DNA of 41,316 nt, taken from positions 1 to 41,316 of the forward strand of contig JAIRPG010000073.1 of assembly GCA_031257105.1 (NCBI GenBank), read 5' to 3'. The notes under the pieces are model-generated. The model saw only the letters and a program-made list of their open reading frames with translations. It had not been told where the DNA came from and ran no database searches. A program made the position numbers and the translations under genes. The stretch is from Treponema sp. (GTDB lineage: Bacteria > Spirochaetota > Spirochaetia > Treponematales > Breznakiellaceae). How positions within the stretch are numbered: the first letter of the stretch is position 1; each line of letters starts with the position of its first letter. Shown here in pieces: positions 1 through 8,199 of this stretch.

Positions 1-2
1 CG

Positions 3-458
3 GGAAGCTGGAGCCTCTATGCGCTGCGGGCGCTTGGCGCGGGGGGAATTCTGACGGCGGTGGATCTTTCGCCCCTCTCCCGGCAATACGACCGGGGGCT
101 CTTTGGAGGGGATAACTTCTTTTTTATCCAAGGGGATATTACCCAGGATGAAACCAGAGCGGCGATCCTCAGCCGGGGGCCGTTCCAGATACTCCTCAGC
201 GATGCCGCGCCCGCTACTACCGGAAATCGGCAGGTGGATACGTTCCGTTCCCTCGCTCTGGCGGAATCGGCGCTGGACTATGCGGAAAACGCTCTGGAGA
301 AAGGCGGCAGTCTGGCGGTTAAGGTCTTTCAGGGCGGAGATACGGCGGCGCTGTTATCGCGGATACGCTCCCTCTTCAGGAGCGCGAAGAGCTTCAAGCC
401 GCGAGCCTGCCGTTCCGAGTCTTTTGAGATCTACTATGTGGGATTGGAACGGCGGTAA
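3..458 (+). CDS. rlmE: 23S rRNA (uridine-2'-O-)methyltransferase, RlmE/FtsJ family (5' end missing)
   Basis: The reading frame is open from the window edge, so only the C-terminal ~150 residues are present. It enters within the SAM-binding motif (GSWSLYALRALG, normally preceded by DLGAAP), continues with a second SAM-contact strand (LTAVDLSPL), then LLSDAAP, AVKVFQG and SFEIYYVG. In the RlmE family the Asp of the SDAAP segment, the Lys of VKVFQG and the Glu of the final strand belong to the K-D-K-E catalytic tetrad; the first Lys lies outside the window. The enzyme methylates the A-loop uridine of 23S rRNA in the cytoplasm. It ends only six bases before the convergent LPP20-like gene, with no clear terminator between them. 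The GTG at 60 is internal and not the real start. Confidence 0.9.
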   Translation, partial: GSWSLYALRALGAGGILTAVDLSPLSRQYDRGLFGGDNFFFIQGDITQDETRAAILSRGPFQILLSDAAPATTGNRQVDTFRSLALAESALDYAENALEKGGSLAVKVFQGGDTAALLSRIRSLFRSAKSFKPRACRSESFEIYYVGLERR

Positions 459-464
459 GCGCGC

Positions 465-1583
465 TTATTTGGTCGCGGCCAGTTGAGCCATATAGGCGGT
501 TAACTGCGCGGCAAAGGTTTCCCCTATCTGGGTTTCCACCGCCCGCAGCGCCCGGTTTTCCGCTTCCTGAATGGTCAGATGTCCTACGCGGTCGCTGATG
601 TTGTAGGGGAACAGCGTCTGATTCGTACGGGTATCCCGCAACTGAGCGTCGACGGTATAACGGACATATTTGTTCTGATTTTGGGAAAACGCGACCTCCG
701 TCAGGGTGAACGATACATCCAGCGTATAGCGGGAATTTTCTCCCCCGGTTTTGAATCCCGCGGCGCTGAAGACTGCGGCAAAGGCGGCGCCGACACGGCC
801 TAAGCGGTCATTTTCCACCTTCACCTGAACGGGAATAGCCCCCGCGATCTCTCTCGCTATGAGCCGGTATTCTTCACCGGAGCGGGCGTCGGGGAGAAGC
901 GCGGCGGCGGGGTTGAGTACCGAAAGGACGCCGGAAAAGACGCGGTTGGCGTCGGCGATAGTTCCCGCCAGTTCGTAACGGGCATAGGCGGCAAAGGTAT
1001 CGCGTTCCGCGCCGGGGAGGCCGGTAAGCTTTTGGATAAGCGTTTCGTTGGATTGGATGAGTTCCCGGTAGAGAAGCGTCCCCCGGTTCTTGTCCATAAC
1101 CGCCACGGCGTAATACGTGTCCTTGCCGTCGAACCAGCGTTCTTTTATCTCCGCGCCGACGAGGGTTTCCAAGTTATAGGATGTTTTTACGGCGCTGTCG
1201 ATCTCCGAGCGTTCCCGCATATCGATAAGGCCGCCGGAAACCGCCTCGGAGTATTTGTAGCTGGCGGTGATCTCCCCTTTGACGGCCTGCCCGAACACGG
1301 CGGCCAGGTTTCCCAGGGCGCTTTTATCCGCCCCACCCCGATCCATGCCGTAGCCTACCGCGGCAATGTATTCGCCCTCCGGATAGACCGTGGACGCATT
1401 GTTAATCCACCGGGGACTTTGAGTTGAAGCGGGCGATTGCGCCGCCGGCGTACCGGCGCAAGCCGAAAGAATGAGAAACAGCAAAACAGCCGGCGGCAAC
1501 ATTACCGGCGGCAGGATTGCCGATGGCAGGATTGCCGGCGGCAGGATTGCCGATGGCAATCTTGCTGAGTTTAATAGGTACAT
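465..1583 (-). CDS. LPP20-like lipoprotein with a repeat-expanded signal peptide
   Basis: 372 residues. A hydrophobic leader ends in a lipobox (LSAC at about residues 39-42), so it should be an envelope lipoprotein. The body resembles the LPP20 family: a WINN..YPEGEYIAAVGYG entry motif, then a mixed alpha/beta domain, and a second half with repeated beta/alpha segments. The leader is odd: five near-identical 5-residue blocks (LPSAI/LPPAI/LPPVM/LPPAV) encoded by 15-bp tandem repeats. The start is supported by GGTGGAGG about 5 nt upstream. It overlaps the stop of the preceding COG3014-like gene by 13 bp, suggesting translational coupling. The lpoB-COG3014-LPP20 order suggests a role in cell-envelope or peptidoglycan assembly, but the molecular function is unknown. 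Confidence 0.75.
   Translation of the reverse strand: MYLLNSARLPSAILPPAILPSAILPPVMLPPAVLLFLILSACAGTPAAQSPASTQSPRWINNASTVYPEGEYIAAVGYGMDRGGADKSALGNLAAVFGQAVKGEITASYKYSEAVSGGLIDMRERSEIDSAVKTSYNLETLVGAEIKERWFDGKDTYYAVAVMDKNRGTLLYRELIQSNETLIQKLTGLPGAERDTFAAYARYELAGTIADANRVFSGVLSVLNPAAALLPDARSGEEYRLIAREIAGAIPVQVKVENDRLGRVGAAFAAVFSAAGFKTGGENSRYTLDVSFTLTEVAFSQNQNKYVRYTVDAQLRDTRTNQTLFPYNISDRVGHLTIQEAENRALRAVETQIGETFAAQLTAYMAQLAATK
1495..1569 (-). repeat. 15-bp in-frame tandem repeat, 5 units, in the LPP20 signal peptide
   Basis: The units run 1495-1509, 1510-1524, 1525-1539, 1540-1554 and 1555-1569; the central three are nearly identical (GGCAGGATTGCCGAT on the plus strand). Each central unit carries the inverted repeat GGCA-ggat-TGCC. 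On the coding strand each unit adds five residues (LPxAI) to the hydrophobic core of the leader. Confidence 0.95.
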
Positions 1584-2920
1584 AATGCCTCCACCAAGTT
1601 AAGATTGCCGGCCTTTACGTCAACTTCGTTTACCGAAGACGCGATAAGCCGGCCCTGGGCGTTGTAGTAGTTCACCGTAACCGCGTAGATGCCCGGGTTC
1701 AGGTTGATTCCGCCTACCCAGGCTTTCGCGGGAAAGTACCGGGATATTCTCAGATCGGCCCGCTCGCTGGCCTCCGCCACGATCTGGGCGCCTATACTGG
1801 TAAGCCACAAGGCCAACCCGGTGTCGCCGGACGCATCCTCCGCCGCGGCGCTCAGAACCGATGCGGCGGTGCCCTTGATGACGCCCCGAAGAATGGACTT
1901 GAAGTAGATTACTTCCGCTTTTTTCTTAAAAGTTTCCTGGGCAACCGCATCTATATCTTCCAGTAATTCCAAGGTAAAACGGCCCGCCGCGCCGGCCGTT
2001 ACCTCGATGCGCCTCACCAGGGAGGGCCTTGAAACCATTACCGGCAACGCGATCTTCATCCACCGGTTATAGGGCAGGGGAATACGGATTACCGACTCTT
2101 CTTTGAGGGGCGAAAGGCCGCTAAAACCAATCACGTTCAACCGAGCCATACCGTGCGGAACCGAAAGCTCCTCGTCCACCGATGCGGGCACGGGATACGG
2201 GTACACATCCGGCGCGTTGGCAAAGGCCAGTTTAAGGCGATCCTGGTCTATCCGGGCGTCATCGGCGTTTCCAACGGCCCGGTAGAAGAGGATCCCCAAA
2301 TACCGGGCCAGCGCGGAATCGTTAAAAGCGAAAGATTCGGGGTTATAGGGAATGTCGGTATGTTCTTCCAGGGCCTTTTGCTGCAAGTTGGTGGTAATTA
2401 TGTCGTATTTTGAAGCGAGAAACCGGAGCTTGTTGTTCATCCGCCGGATCTCCACCAGGGCGTCTTCCAAATTATCCAGATGGTAATAGTTGAGGGCGTT
2501 AAAGGCGTTGATGTATATATCCTCGTAATCTTCGCCGCCGTATTCCCGCGTCGTATCATTCAGCAGGTATGTGCCGATCTCCATGGTAACGCTTTTTGTA
2601 AAGGCGTCTTCAATAGCCCGTTCCCCGTCTTGCAGCAGGGCGATGGAATCATCATAGCGCCTGTCGTAGTGGGTCAGCATCCCTTTATCCAGGTAGAACA
2701 AAACGGCGTCCCGGTTCCGGTACAGCTTTTTTTTGTGGCTGTCGATGTACGAAATACCGTCCGCATAGTCACCCCGGCTTACCTCCTGATCCACCTTGAG
2801 GTACGGATTGGAAGAAGCGCAGGAGGCAAACAACACGATGCCGATAACCGGAAAAACAGAGAGCCTGTTCCAAAACTCGGTTCGTTTCGGAATAGGCTTT
2901 GCGGCCTTTCTGCGTTTCAT
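1571..2920 (-). CDS. COG3014-like TPR-type lipoprotein, function unknown
   Basis: 449 residues. A basic N-terminus and one hydrophobic segment end in a lipobox-like FASC (about residues 31-34), so it is a likely lipoprotein. Residues ~40-240 are helical, with aromatic-rich repeats such as RRYDDSIALLQDGERAIEDAF and NALNYYHLDNLEDALVEIRRMNNKL that look TPR-like. The second half is beta-rich and ends with a predicted Ig-like strand set (AWVGGINLNPGIYAVTVNYYNAQGRLI). This matches the uncharacterised COG3014 group. The start ATG lies one base after the lpoB stop, and the 3' end overlaps the LPP20-like gene, so the three are almost certainly one operon. Role in LpoB-linked envelope growth is inference from context. 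Confidence 0.7.
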   Translation of the reverse strand: MKRRKAAKPIPKRTEFWNRLSVFPVIGIVLFASCASSNPYLKVDQEVSRGDYADGISYIDSHKKKLYRNRDAVLFYLDKGMLTHYDRRYDDSIALLQDGERAIEDAFTKSVTMEIGTYLLNDTTREYGGEDYEDIYINAFNALNYYHLDNLEDALVEIRRMNNKLRFLASKYDIITTNLQQKALEEHTDIPYNPESFAFNDSALARYLGILFYRAVGNADDARIDQDRLKLAFANAPDVYPYPVPASVDEELSVPHGMARLNVIGFSGLSPLKEESVIRIPLPYNRWMKIALPVMVSRPSLVRRIEVTAGAAGRFTLELLEDIDAVAQETFKKKAEVIYFKSILRGVIKGTAASVLSAAAEDASGDTGLALWLTSIGAQIVAEASERADLRISRYFPAKAWVGGINLNPGIYAVTVNYYNAQGRLIASSVNEVDVKAGNLNLVEALCTY

Positions 2921-2921
2921 G

Positions 2922-3542
2922 TTACAGCTTTGAACCTGATTTCTTAATTACCTTCTTGATCTCGCTGTTCTGATCCATCCACATACGGGCGTTGGTTTCG
3001 ATGTTGCTCATTTCGGCGGATACAAAGTAGGTTCTGGTAGAAGTCCCTCCATCCCGGTCTACGATAGTTTTAACCGATCCGGTGAGCAGAAAATCCGCGC
3101 CGGTCTCATTGCCCAGCTCCGCGGCGGTAGATTCGCTTGAATTCCTTTGCTGTTCCTGCCGTTCGGCCCGCAGTTCGTTCCGGGTATCGCCGCCGGCCAC
3201 AAAGTCGGCTTTTCCGCTGTTGAATATGGCGATCTCCATGGTCTTGGAGATGATCGACGTATCGATATGCTCGTCGCTGTCGTTCTTAAAAGCGCCTATC
3301 ATGACGACCGGGGGCCGCCCCAGTTTGGCGATTTCCTGTTCAACGCGGGGTGAATTGAGACACGCCTTGATAAGCGAATCGCAGACAATCCGGACATCCG
3401 TATCATTCCAGTACCCGCTCAGATCCGTCTGCGTACCGGCATCGACCCGGGAAACCCTCGTTGAGGCGCAGCCCGACGCTAAAACCGCGAGACAAAAAAA
3501 CGCCGCCGGTAGCGCCGCCGGACGTTTGACCAATTGCTTCAT
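2922..3542 (-). CDS. lpoB: Penicillin-binding protein activator LpoB-like lipoprotein
   Basis: 206 residues. The signal peptide ends in a lipobox (ASGC, residues ~22-25). The body matches the LpoB fold: DLSGYWNDTDVRIVCDSLIKACL, then VVMIGAFKNDSDEHIDTSIISKTMEIAIFNSGKADFV and a C-terminal GADFLLTGSVKTIVDRDG...TYFVSAEM segment. In enterobacteria LpoB is an outer-membrane lipoprotein that reaches through the periplasm to stimulate the class A penicillin-binding protein PBP1b; whether the spirochaete protein has the same partner is inference. It is first in the trio with the COG3014-like and LPP20-like genes. A perfect AGGAGG lies 8 nt before the ATG, and that same site can pair with an upstream AAACCTCCT (see the regulatory entry). 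Confidence 0.85.
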   Translation of the reverse strand: MKQLVKRPAALPAAFFCLAVLASGCASTRVSRVDAGTQTDLSGYWNDTDVRIVCDSLIKACLNSPRVEQEIAKLGRPPVVMIGAFKNDSDEHIDTSIISKTMEIAIFNSGKADFVAGGDTRNELRAERQEQQRNSSESTAAELGNETGADFLLTGSVKTIVDRDGGTSTRTYFVSAEMSNIETNARMWMDQNSEIKKVIKKSGSKL

Positions 3543-3547
3543 TAAAT

Positions 3548-3604
3548 AAACCTCCTAAAGCAAAAAGATGCTTAAAACATACACACAAAGGAGGTTTTTT
3601 TCAA
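3548..3604 (-). promoter_or_regulatory. lpoB promoter and SD-sequestering inverted repeat
   Basis: On the minus strand TTGAAA (3599-3604), a 17-bp spacer and TATGTT (3576-3581) form a plausible sigma70 promoter for lpoB. A perfect 9-bp inverted repeat pairs AAACCTCCT (minus strand, from 3589-3597) with AGGAGGTTT (from 3548-3556), which contains the lpoB Shine-Dalgarno. The upstream arm lies in the promoter spacer, so only transcripts reading through from the sugar operon would contain both arms. The hairpin would hide the ribosome site in those, and not in transcripts from the local promoter. Confidence 0.5.
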
Positions 3605-3623
3605 GCGTTCACGCTCAGAGCCT

Positions 3624-4655
3624 TTAGCCTTTTATGCCGATGCTGTCAAGATTTTCCACTATCCGTTTCTGAACGAGAAAATAGATGATAAGGAGCGGGG
3701 CCAGAAAGGTGAGGATTGACGACTGCTTCAGCGCCTCAAAAGCAAGATCGTTAGTCTGGGAAGTCCCAAACCAATTCCGGGCCGCCACATTAATGTACCA
3801 GTTGTTCGCGTCCTTGAACGTCATGTCTATGATCTTGCCGAAGTAAGGACCGCCGGGATTGAAATATCCGGTATAATAAATATCCCCATAGGCCCAGACA
3901 AAGGCCAGCACTCCCACGGTCAGAAGGGCGGGGGCGGCGTTAGGAAGCATGATGCGGAAATAGGTTTTGTAAAACCCCATGCCGTCAATAAGCGCCGCTT
4001 CCTCAAGCTCTTTGGGCATACCGTTAAAGAACTGTCTCAATATAAAAATAAAGAGGCTCTGATTTACGCTGAATCCAAATATTGCGAGGAGGTAGAGCGT
4101 TATGGGTTTGTTTATCAGATCCACCGTTGAGCCGCGCAAGAGCGTGATTATGCCGAACACGTCGAACCGCTTGAAATTCAAATATTGAGTAATTAAGAAA
4201 GACTGCCGCGGTATTAAAAAGACGAAAATAACCAGGAAGAAAACGATATTTCTGCCCCAGAATTTTGTCCGGGCCAGGGCGTAGCCCGCCATCGCGGACA
4301 TAAAAAGCTGGATAAGGGCTATAGACAGGGCGTAGAGGATCGAATACGCCAGAATCATAAGGTCTCCCCGGTTTGTTGCCTCGTTACGCATAACATAGCG
4401 GAAAACAAATTCAAAGCTGTTTACCGAAAAAGCCGGAGGAATCCAGACTGAATTCGGATCTCCCAGTTTCCGCAGATCCGTAAACGCCATGGGCATAAGG
4501 GTAAGCAGCGGATACAGTATGGCAAAAGAAACGCATACAATAAGCGCGCATAGAATAATATTCACCGCGAATTCCGTAAATACTCTGGGATGAAAAGAAC
4601 GTTTCGCGTCTCGTTCCCGTTTTGCCAGACGGGCGGCAGCCTTATTTGTTGTCAA
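3624..4655 (-). CDS. Carbohydrate ABC transporter permease, MalG type (second pair)
   Basis: 343 residues with about six hydrophobic membrane segments and the cytoplasmic EAA loop typical of binding-protein-dependent permeases (EEAALIDGMGFYKTYFRIMLP, about residues 218-238), which docks the ATPase. It belongs to the CUT1/MalG family of sugar importers. The N-terminal ~30 residues are strongly basic and cytoplasmic. Its start overlaps the end of its MalF-type partner by 14 bp. It is the last gene of the nine-gene sugar operon. A long extracytoplasmic insert (GGPYFGKIIDMTFKDANNWYINVAARNW) sits before the last membrane span. No ATPase is encoded nearby, so a shared MsmK/MalK-like ATPase elsewhere is expected. 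Confidence 0.9.
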   Translation of the reverse strand: MTTNKAAARLAKRERDAKRSFHPRVFTEFAVNIILCALIVCVSFAILYPLLTLMPMAFTDLRKLGDPNSVWIPPAFSVNSFEFVFRYVMRNEATNRGDLMILAYSILYALSIALIQLFMSAMAGYALARTKFWGRNIVFFLVIFVFLIPRQSFLITQYLNFKRFDVFGIITLLRGSTVDLINKPITLYLLAIFGFSVNQSLFIFILRQFFNGMPKELEEAALIDGMGFYKTYFRIMLPNAAPALLTVGVLAFVWAYGDIYYTGYFNPGGPYFGKIIDMTFKDANNWYINVAARNWFGTSQTNDLAFEALKQSSILTFLAPLLIIYFLVQKRIVENLDSIGIKG

Positions 4656-5562
4656 TGATCTTTGCTCCTCTCATAAACGCCCATACCACGCCCAGCGCCG
4701 CGAATACGTTCACCATGTATACAACAGAAAGCGCGCTGCCAACGCCGATCTTGCTTTTTGCGAAGGCAAAGTTGTAAACCTCCTCCGCGATAGAAGATCC
4801 CCGGAAAAGGTCTATCAAGGTATAAATAATAACAAATACCGTTACATCGGCGATAGATGGTATGGTTATTTTCCAAAAAATCTCATAGGCGTTTGCCCCC
4901 TCTATTTTTGCCACTTCGTAATGAGAAGGCGAAATGGACTGCAGCCCCGCGAGGAAAATCATCGTCTGTACGCCGGTGCGGGTAAAGAGGGTGAAAATAT
5001 TTGCCATCGCCCCCGTCAGGAACAAGACAACGCTTCGAGGCAGGAACGTATAGGTCAGCAGCAAACGCATAGTGGATGAACTTGTATGCAAGGTTCCCGT
5101 AACTCCCTCAATCATGCCGCGCCCCACGCTGTTCTCCGTCCAGTCTGTTATAAGCTGAAGCCCCAGCACGATAGGCAGGAAGAAGATAACCCGCACCAGC
5201 CCCCGTCCGGGGAATTTCGCGTTCGCCAGAATAGCCAAGAAGAGGCTGAAAAGAGTGATAAGGGGCAGGCCGGTAAAAACCGCTATGTTTTCGTCCACAA
5301 ACACCCTGGTAAGCGGCTGACTTTTCGTCGAAACCTCTATGGTAAATAAGTCGATATAGTTTTTCATTCCCGTAAAAGAGAATTGAATACCCCCGGAAGG
5401 CGCGACATCCACGCTGTTAAAAGAATAGAGGATCGTATCCTTGAGGGGCGCGAGGAAAAAAATAATAAACCCCAAAAGCCAGGGCAGCGCGAAAACAAGG
5501 CCGTTTATTTTTCTGGAAACGGCGTACTTTATTTTCCGCCGTTTAAGCGGTTTTTTCATCAT
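4642..5562 (-). CDS. Sugar ABC transporter permease, MalF type (second pair)
   Basis: 306 residues with about six membrane segments and an EAA loop (YEVAKIEGANAYEIFWKITIP, about residues 215-235). It belongs to the MalF/UgpA type of CUT1 importers and should form a heterodimeric pore with the MalG-type protein just downstream. The ATG directly follows the DUF5696 stop codon, and its ribosome site (GGAGGAGAA) lies in the last codons of that gene, so translation is coupled. This permease pair has no solute-binding protein of its own next to it. It may share the two binding proteins at the head of the operon, or work with the DUF5696 protein. Confidence 0.9.
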   Translation of the reverse strand: MMKKPLKRRKIKYAVSRKINGLVFALPWLLGFIIFFLAPLKDTILYSFNSVDVAPSGGIQFSFTGMKNYIDLFTIEVSTKSQPLTRVFVDENIAVFTGLPLITLFSLFLAILANAKFPGRGLVRVIFFLPIVLGLQLITDWTENSVGRGMIEGVTGTLHTSSSTMRLLLTYTFLPRSVVLFLTGAMANIFTLFTRTGVQTMIFLAGLQSISPSHYEVAKIEGANAYEIFWKITIPSIADVTVFVIIYTLIDLFRGSSIAEEVYNFAFAKSKIGVGSALSVVYMVNVFAALGVVWAFMRGAKIIDNK

Positions 5563-8199
5563 TCATTCTCCTCCATCAATTACATAGCCCAGGGGCGGAA
5601 TAGTTCCGCCTTCCTCACGTCCGACGGCAAACGAATTGTAATTTACCGTAACGGAAACGCCGTTCCCGTAGGTCGTCCTATACACTTTATCCGCCAAGGT
5701 TTCATGGTTTACAATTTCCATTGAATTGATCCGGCAAAAAGCTTCCTGCCAGCGCCTGACGATTTCTTTTATATCATCCTTCCGGGCCTCGTAGCCGGTG
5801 GAAAGAAATTCCGTGTGTTCAGTGTATTTCAGCGCGTCGGCGTTCTTCGCGGTAATGTGGAATTTTATCGCGCTGCCTGTTTCCAGCGCCGCCAGGAGAA
5901 AATAGTCCATATCGCCGCCCGACATATTCGCGTCTAGGGTGGTATAGCGGACAAGCCCGTTCATCACGAGCTGGCGGAAAGGAATGGACGTAAAAAATCC
6001 GCCATAATTGGAGCTTTCCCGCGAAATATTTACGGCCCATTTTGTAAACGGCAGCTTATCCATAGAAGGATTGTTCAGCGCGAGCGTTTTTTCTTCTCCA
6101 AGTCGCGTCAAAGCGTTATTCACGGCGACTAAGGCGGCTAATGGCGGGACAACGGCGTTCCGCTTGTAGCCGGCGTAATAATCCACGCCCAGATCGTTTA
6201 TGTACAGTTTATCGTAATTCCGGACATCCGCTAAAAAACCTTCTACCACATTTTCCAGGTACAGGGGATTAAGCAGGGTATACCAGGACAGGGGTTTTCT
6301 CTTTCCCGAGGGGAGATCGTAGGACCAAAAATACGCAGGCTCCCCGTCGTAGCCCTGGGCCGCGTGGATCCGGGCGCTGTAACCCCCTCCCGGCTTGTAG
6401 ATCCGAGCTATATTGGCCCCCATAAAAAGATCCGTCCCCGAATTTTTCGCGGTTTCAAAAAGAGTTGTAAGCGCGGCGGGCGGGCCGTTTTGGGAAACGA
6501 GGACGGCGCGGTTCGACAGCGAGTTGTCAATACCGCCGTTAAACACGCCGCTGTAGGCAGCGGTCAGCGGGACGCCCGGCAAGCCGTCCCGCAGATCTTT
6601 TATGATGTCCGCCAGCTCCGCGTATTCGGTCATGGAGATAACGCGCTCGTATGATTTACCCAGAAAACGCCCCTCGATTTTCAGCGCGCCGGTAACATCC
6701 AGATAAATTTCAGGCTGATCCGGTTGTTCCGGCTTTAGTCCGTATTTTTCAGACAAATACCGCCGGTACGCGGAAGCCAGATCGAAGTAAGAAACCGGGT
6801 TTCCAAAAAGTTTGTAGCGGACGGTAAAATCCATCATCAACATTCCGGCGCCGACCGCGTAGCTTCCGCCGTTGGACGCCGCGCCCACTATGTTCATCTG
6901 TTTATACTGAGCCGTGTCAAAGCCCGAATAAACGGAATTATACATATCCCCGCCGGCGCCCGGCTTGGGGGAACCTGCCCTGGCGCCGATGAGGGCGGTT
7001 TCTCCGCCTTTTTCGATGACGCCCAGAAATCCCCCCGCGCCGTCATACAGCATCCCAAAGACGGGCATGTGGAGGTCTTCTGGAAACGGCGGCATCGATT
7101 CTTTGTCCCGGAAAACCGTATTGTAGTAGAGGGGGCGCTCGTAACCGTTGTAATTTGAATCAAATGAATTAAGGCTGATAAGCGCGCCGCTCCCGTCGGG
7201 GACAAAGATATATCCGGATGGGGCTTCCTCGGCGGAAACCGCCCCAAAATTGGGAAGCGGGATCAGGCGGATAAGAGTATAGTAATCGTTTTGTACCACG
7301 ATATGTTCCGTGGAAACCCGCGTGAGGAAATCTCCTTCTTCCAGCGTGAATTCCAGGGGGATAAAAAAACCAACCGGCGGGCGGCGTTCCTCTTCGGGGA
7401 GATCATAGGGGGCTTCGTCTTTCACCAGATCCTCAACCGTATAACCTAAGAGCCGTACCATGGACAGCATCTGCCGGGTGGCGCTGCCCGGCGGCGATGA
7501 CGCGAGTTTGTTGTAATACCAGCCTTTTTCCTCGTCTTTGGCGAAGAGCATTCCCAGTACGCTTTTGTACCTGCCGGCTTCCTCTCCGGTAATGGCGCCC
7601 TCCCGTACTTTCCCGTCCAAACCGTCTAGAAATACGTTCTCGTAACGCGGAATGGAGATGCGCCGCGGCATGAATGCGTTAATATCCGTAGGATCGGCGT
7701 TTCCAATTTGAAAGTTGATCCTTACGCCGTTCCGTATTTTTTCTATCGTGTAATTGCCGTCTTTCTGGGAATACGTGTAGGAATTCCACCACGTTGTCAT
7801 GTTGTCTTCGGAGAGAAAGCCGATTTTAAAAACCGACCGGTCGTCGGGCGTTCCTTCCTCCGCTCGCAAGCCGTTCCATTCAAAGCCGGTTTCGCTGTCC
7901 TGTATCCTGATATTCAGCGTTTGGGGATCCAGGTACATCTTTTTGCCGCCGTTTTCCGCCGCTAGAAAGAGAGCGGCGTCTTTTGCGATTTCTCCCAGGC
8001 TTGCGGCGGGAACAGGCCGGATCCGTTCAGGCAGTTTTCCCCGCCTTACTTGCAGGGTGGGAAGCCACCTTATAAACGATACGAGCGCGGAAAAAGCAAT
8101 AATAACCGCGAGAAGCTTGAGCACGGCCTTGGTTCTAAAAAAAGACGCAAGAACGTTGCCAAAAGATGTTATCAGCGCGTCAATTTTTTCCAGCATCAC
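5563..8199 (-). CDS. Membrane-anchored DUF5696-family protein, possibly glycosidase-like
   Basis: 878 residues. One membrane anchor lies near the N-terminus (about residues 27-47), followed by a large extracytoplasmic region. Residues ~70-400 are beta-rich and include LDPQTLNIRIQDSETGFEWNG and GYIFVPDGSGALISLNSF. Residues ~480-800 alternate beta strands and helices as in a (beta/alpha)8 barrel (PEIYLDVTGALKI, LTAAYSGVFNGGI, DLFMGANIARIY, LYINDLGVDYYAG, KTLALNNPSMDKLPF). The C-terminus returns to beta strands (VYRTTYGNGVSVTVNYN). That order resembles glycoside hydrolases, but I cannot name catalytic residues, so activity is inference. The GTG start overlaps the Yip1-like stop (GTGA). It matches the DUF5696 group often found with sugar ABC transporters. 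Confidence 0.7.
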   Translation of the reverse strand: MMLEKIDALITSFGNVLASFFRTKAVLKLLAVIIAFSALVSFIRWLPTLQVRRGKLPERIRPVPAASLGEIAKDAALFLAAENGGKKMYLDPQTLNIRIQDSETGFEWNGLRAEEGTPDDRSVFKIGFLSEDNMTTWWNSYTYSQKDGNYTIEKIRNGVRINFQIGNADPTDINAFMPRRISIPRYENVFLDGLDGKVREGAITGEEAGRYKSVLGMLFAKDEEKGWYYNKLASSPPGSATRQMLSMVRLLGYTVEDLVKDEAPYDLPEEERRPPVGFFIPLEFTLEEGDFLTRVSTEHIVVQNDYYTLIRLIPLPNFGAVSAEEAPSGYIFVPDGSGALISLNSFDSNYNGYERPLYYNTVFRDKESMPPFPEDLHMPVFGMLYDGAGGFLGVIEKGGETALIGARAGSPKPGAGGDMYNSVYSGFDTAQYKQMNIVGAASNGGSYAVGAGMLMMDFTVRYKLFGNPVSYFDLASAYRRYLSEKYGLKPEQPDQPEIYLDVTGALKIEGRFLGKSYERVISMTEYAELADIIKDLRDGLPGVPLTAAYSGVFNGGIDNSLSNRAVLVSQNGPPAALTTLFETAKNSGTDLFMGANIARIYKPGGGYSARIHAAQGYDGEPAYFWSYDLPSGKRKPLSWYTLLNPLYLENVVEGFLADVRNYDKLYINDLGVDYYAGYKRNAVVPPLAALVAVNNALTRLGEEKTLALNNPSMDKLPFTKWAVNISRESSNYGGFFTSIPFRQLVMNGLVRYTTLDANMSGGDMDYFLLAALETGSAIKFHITAKNADALKYTEHTEFLSTGYEARKDDIKEIVRRWQEAFCRINSMEIVNHETLADKVYRTTYGNGVSVTVNYNSFAVGREEGGTIPPLGYVIDGGE

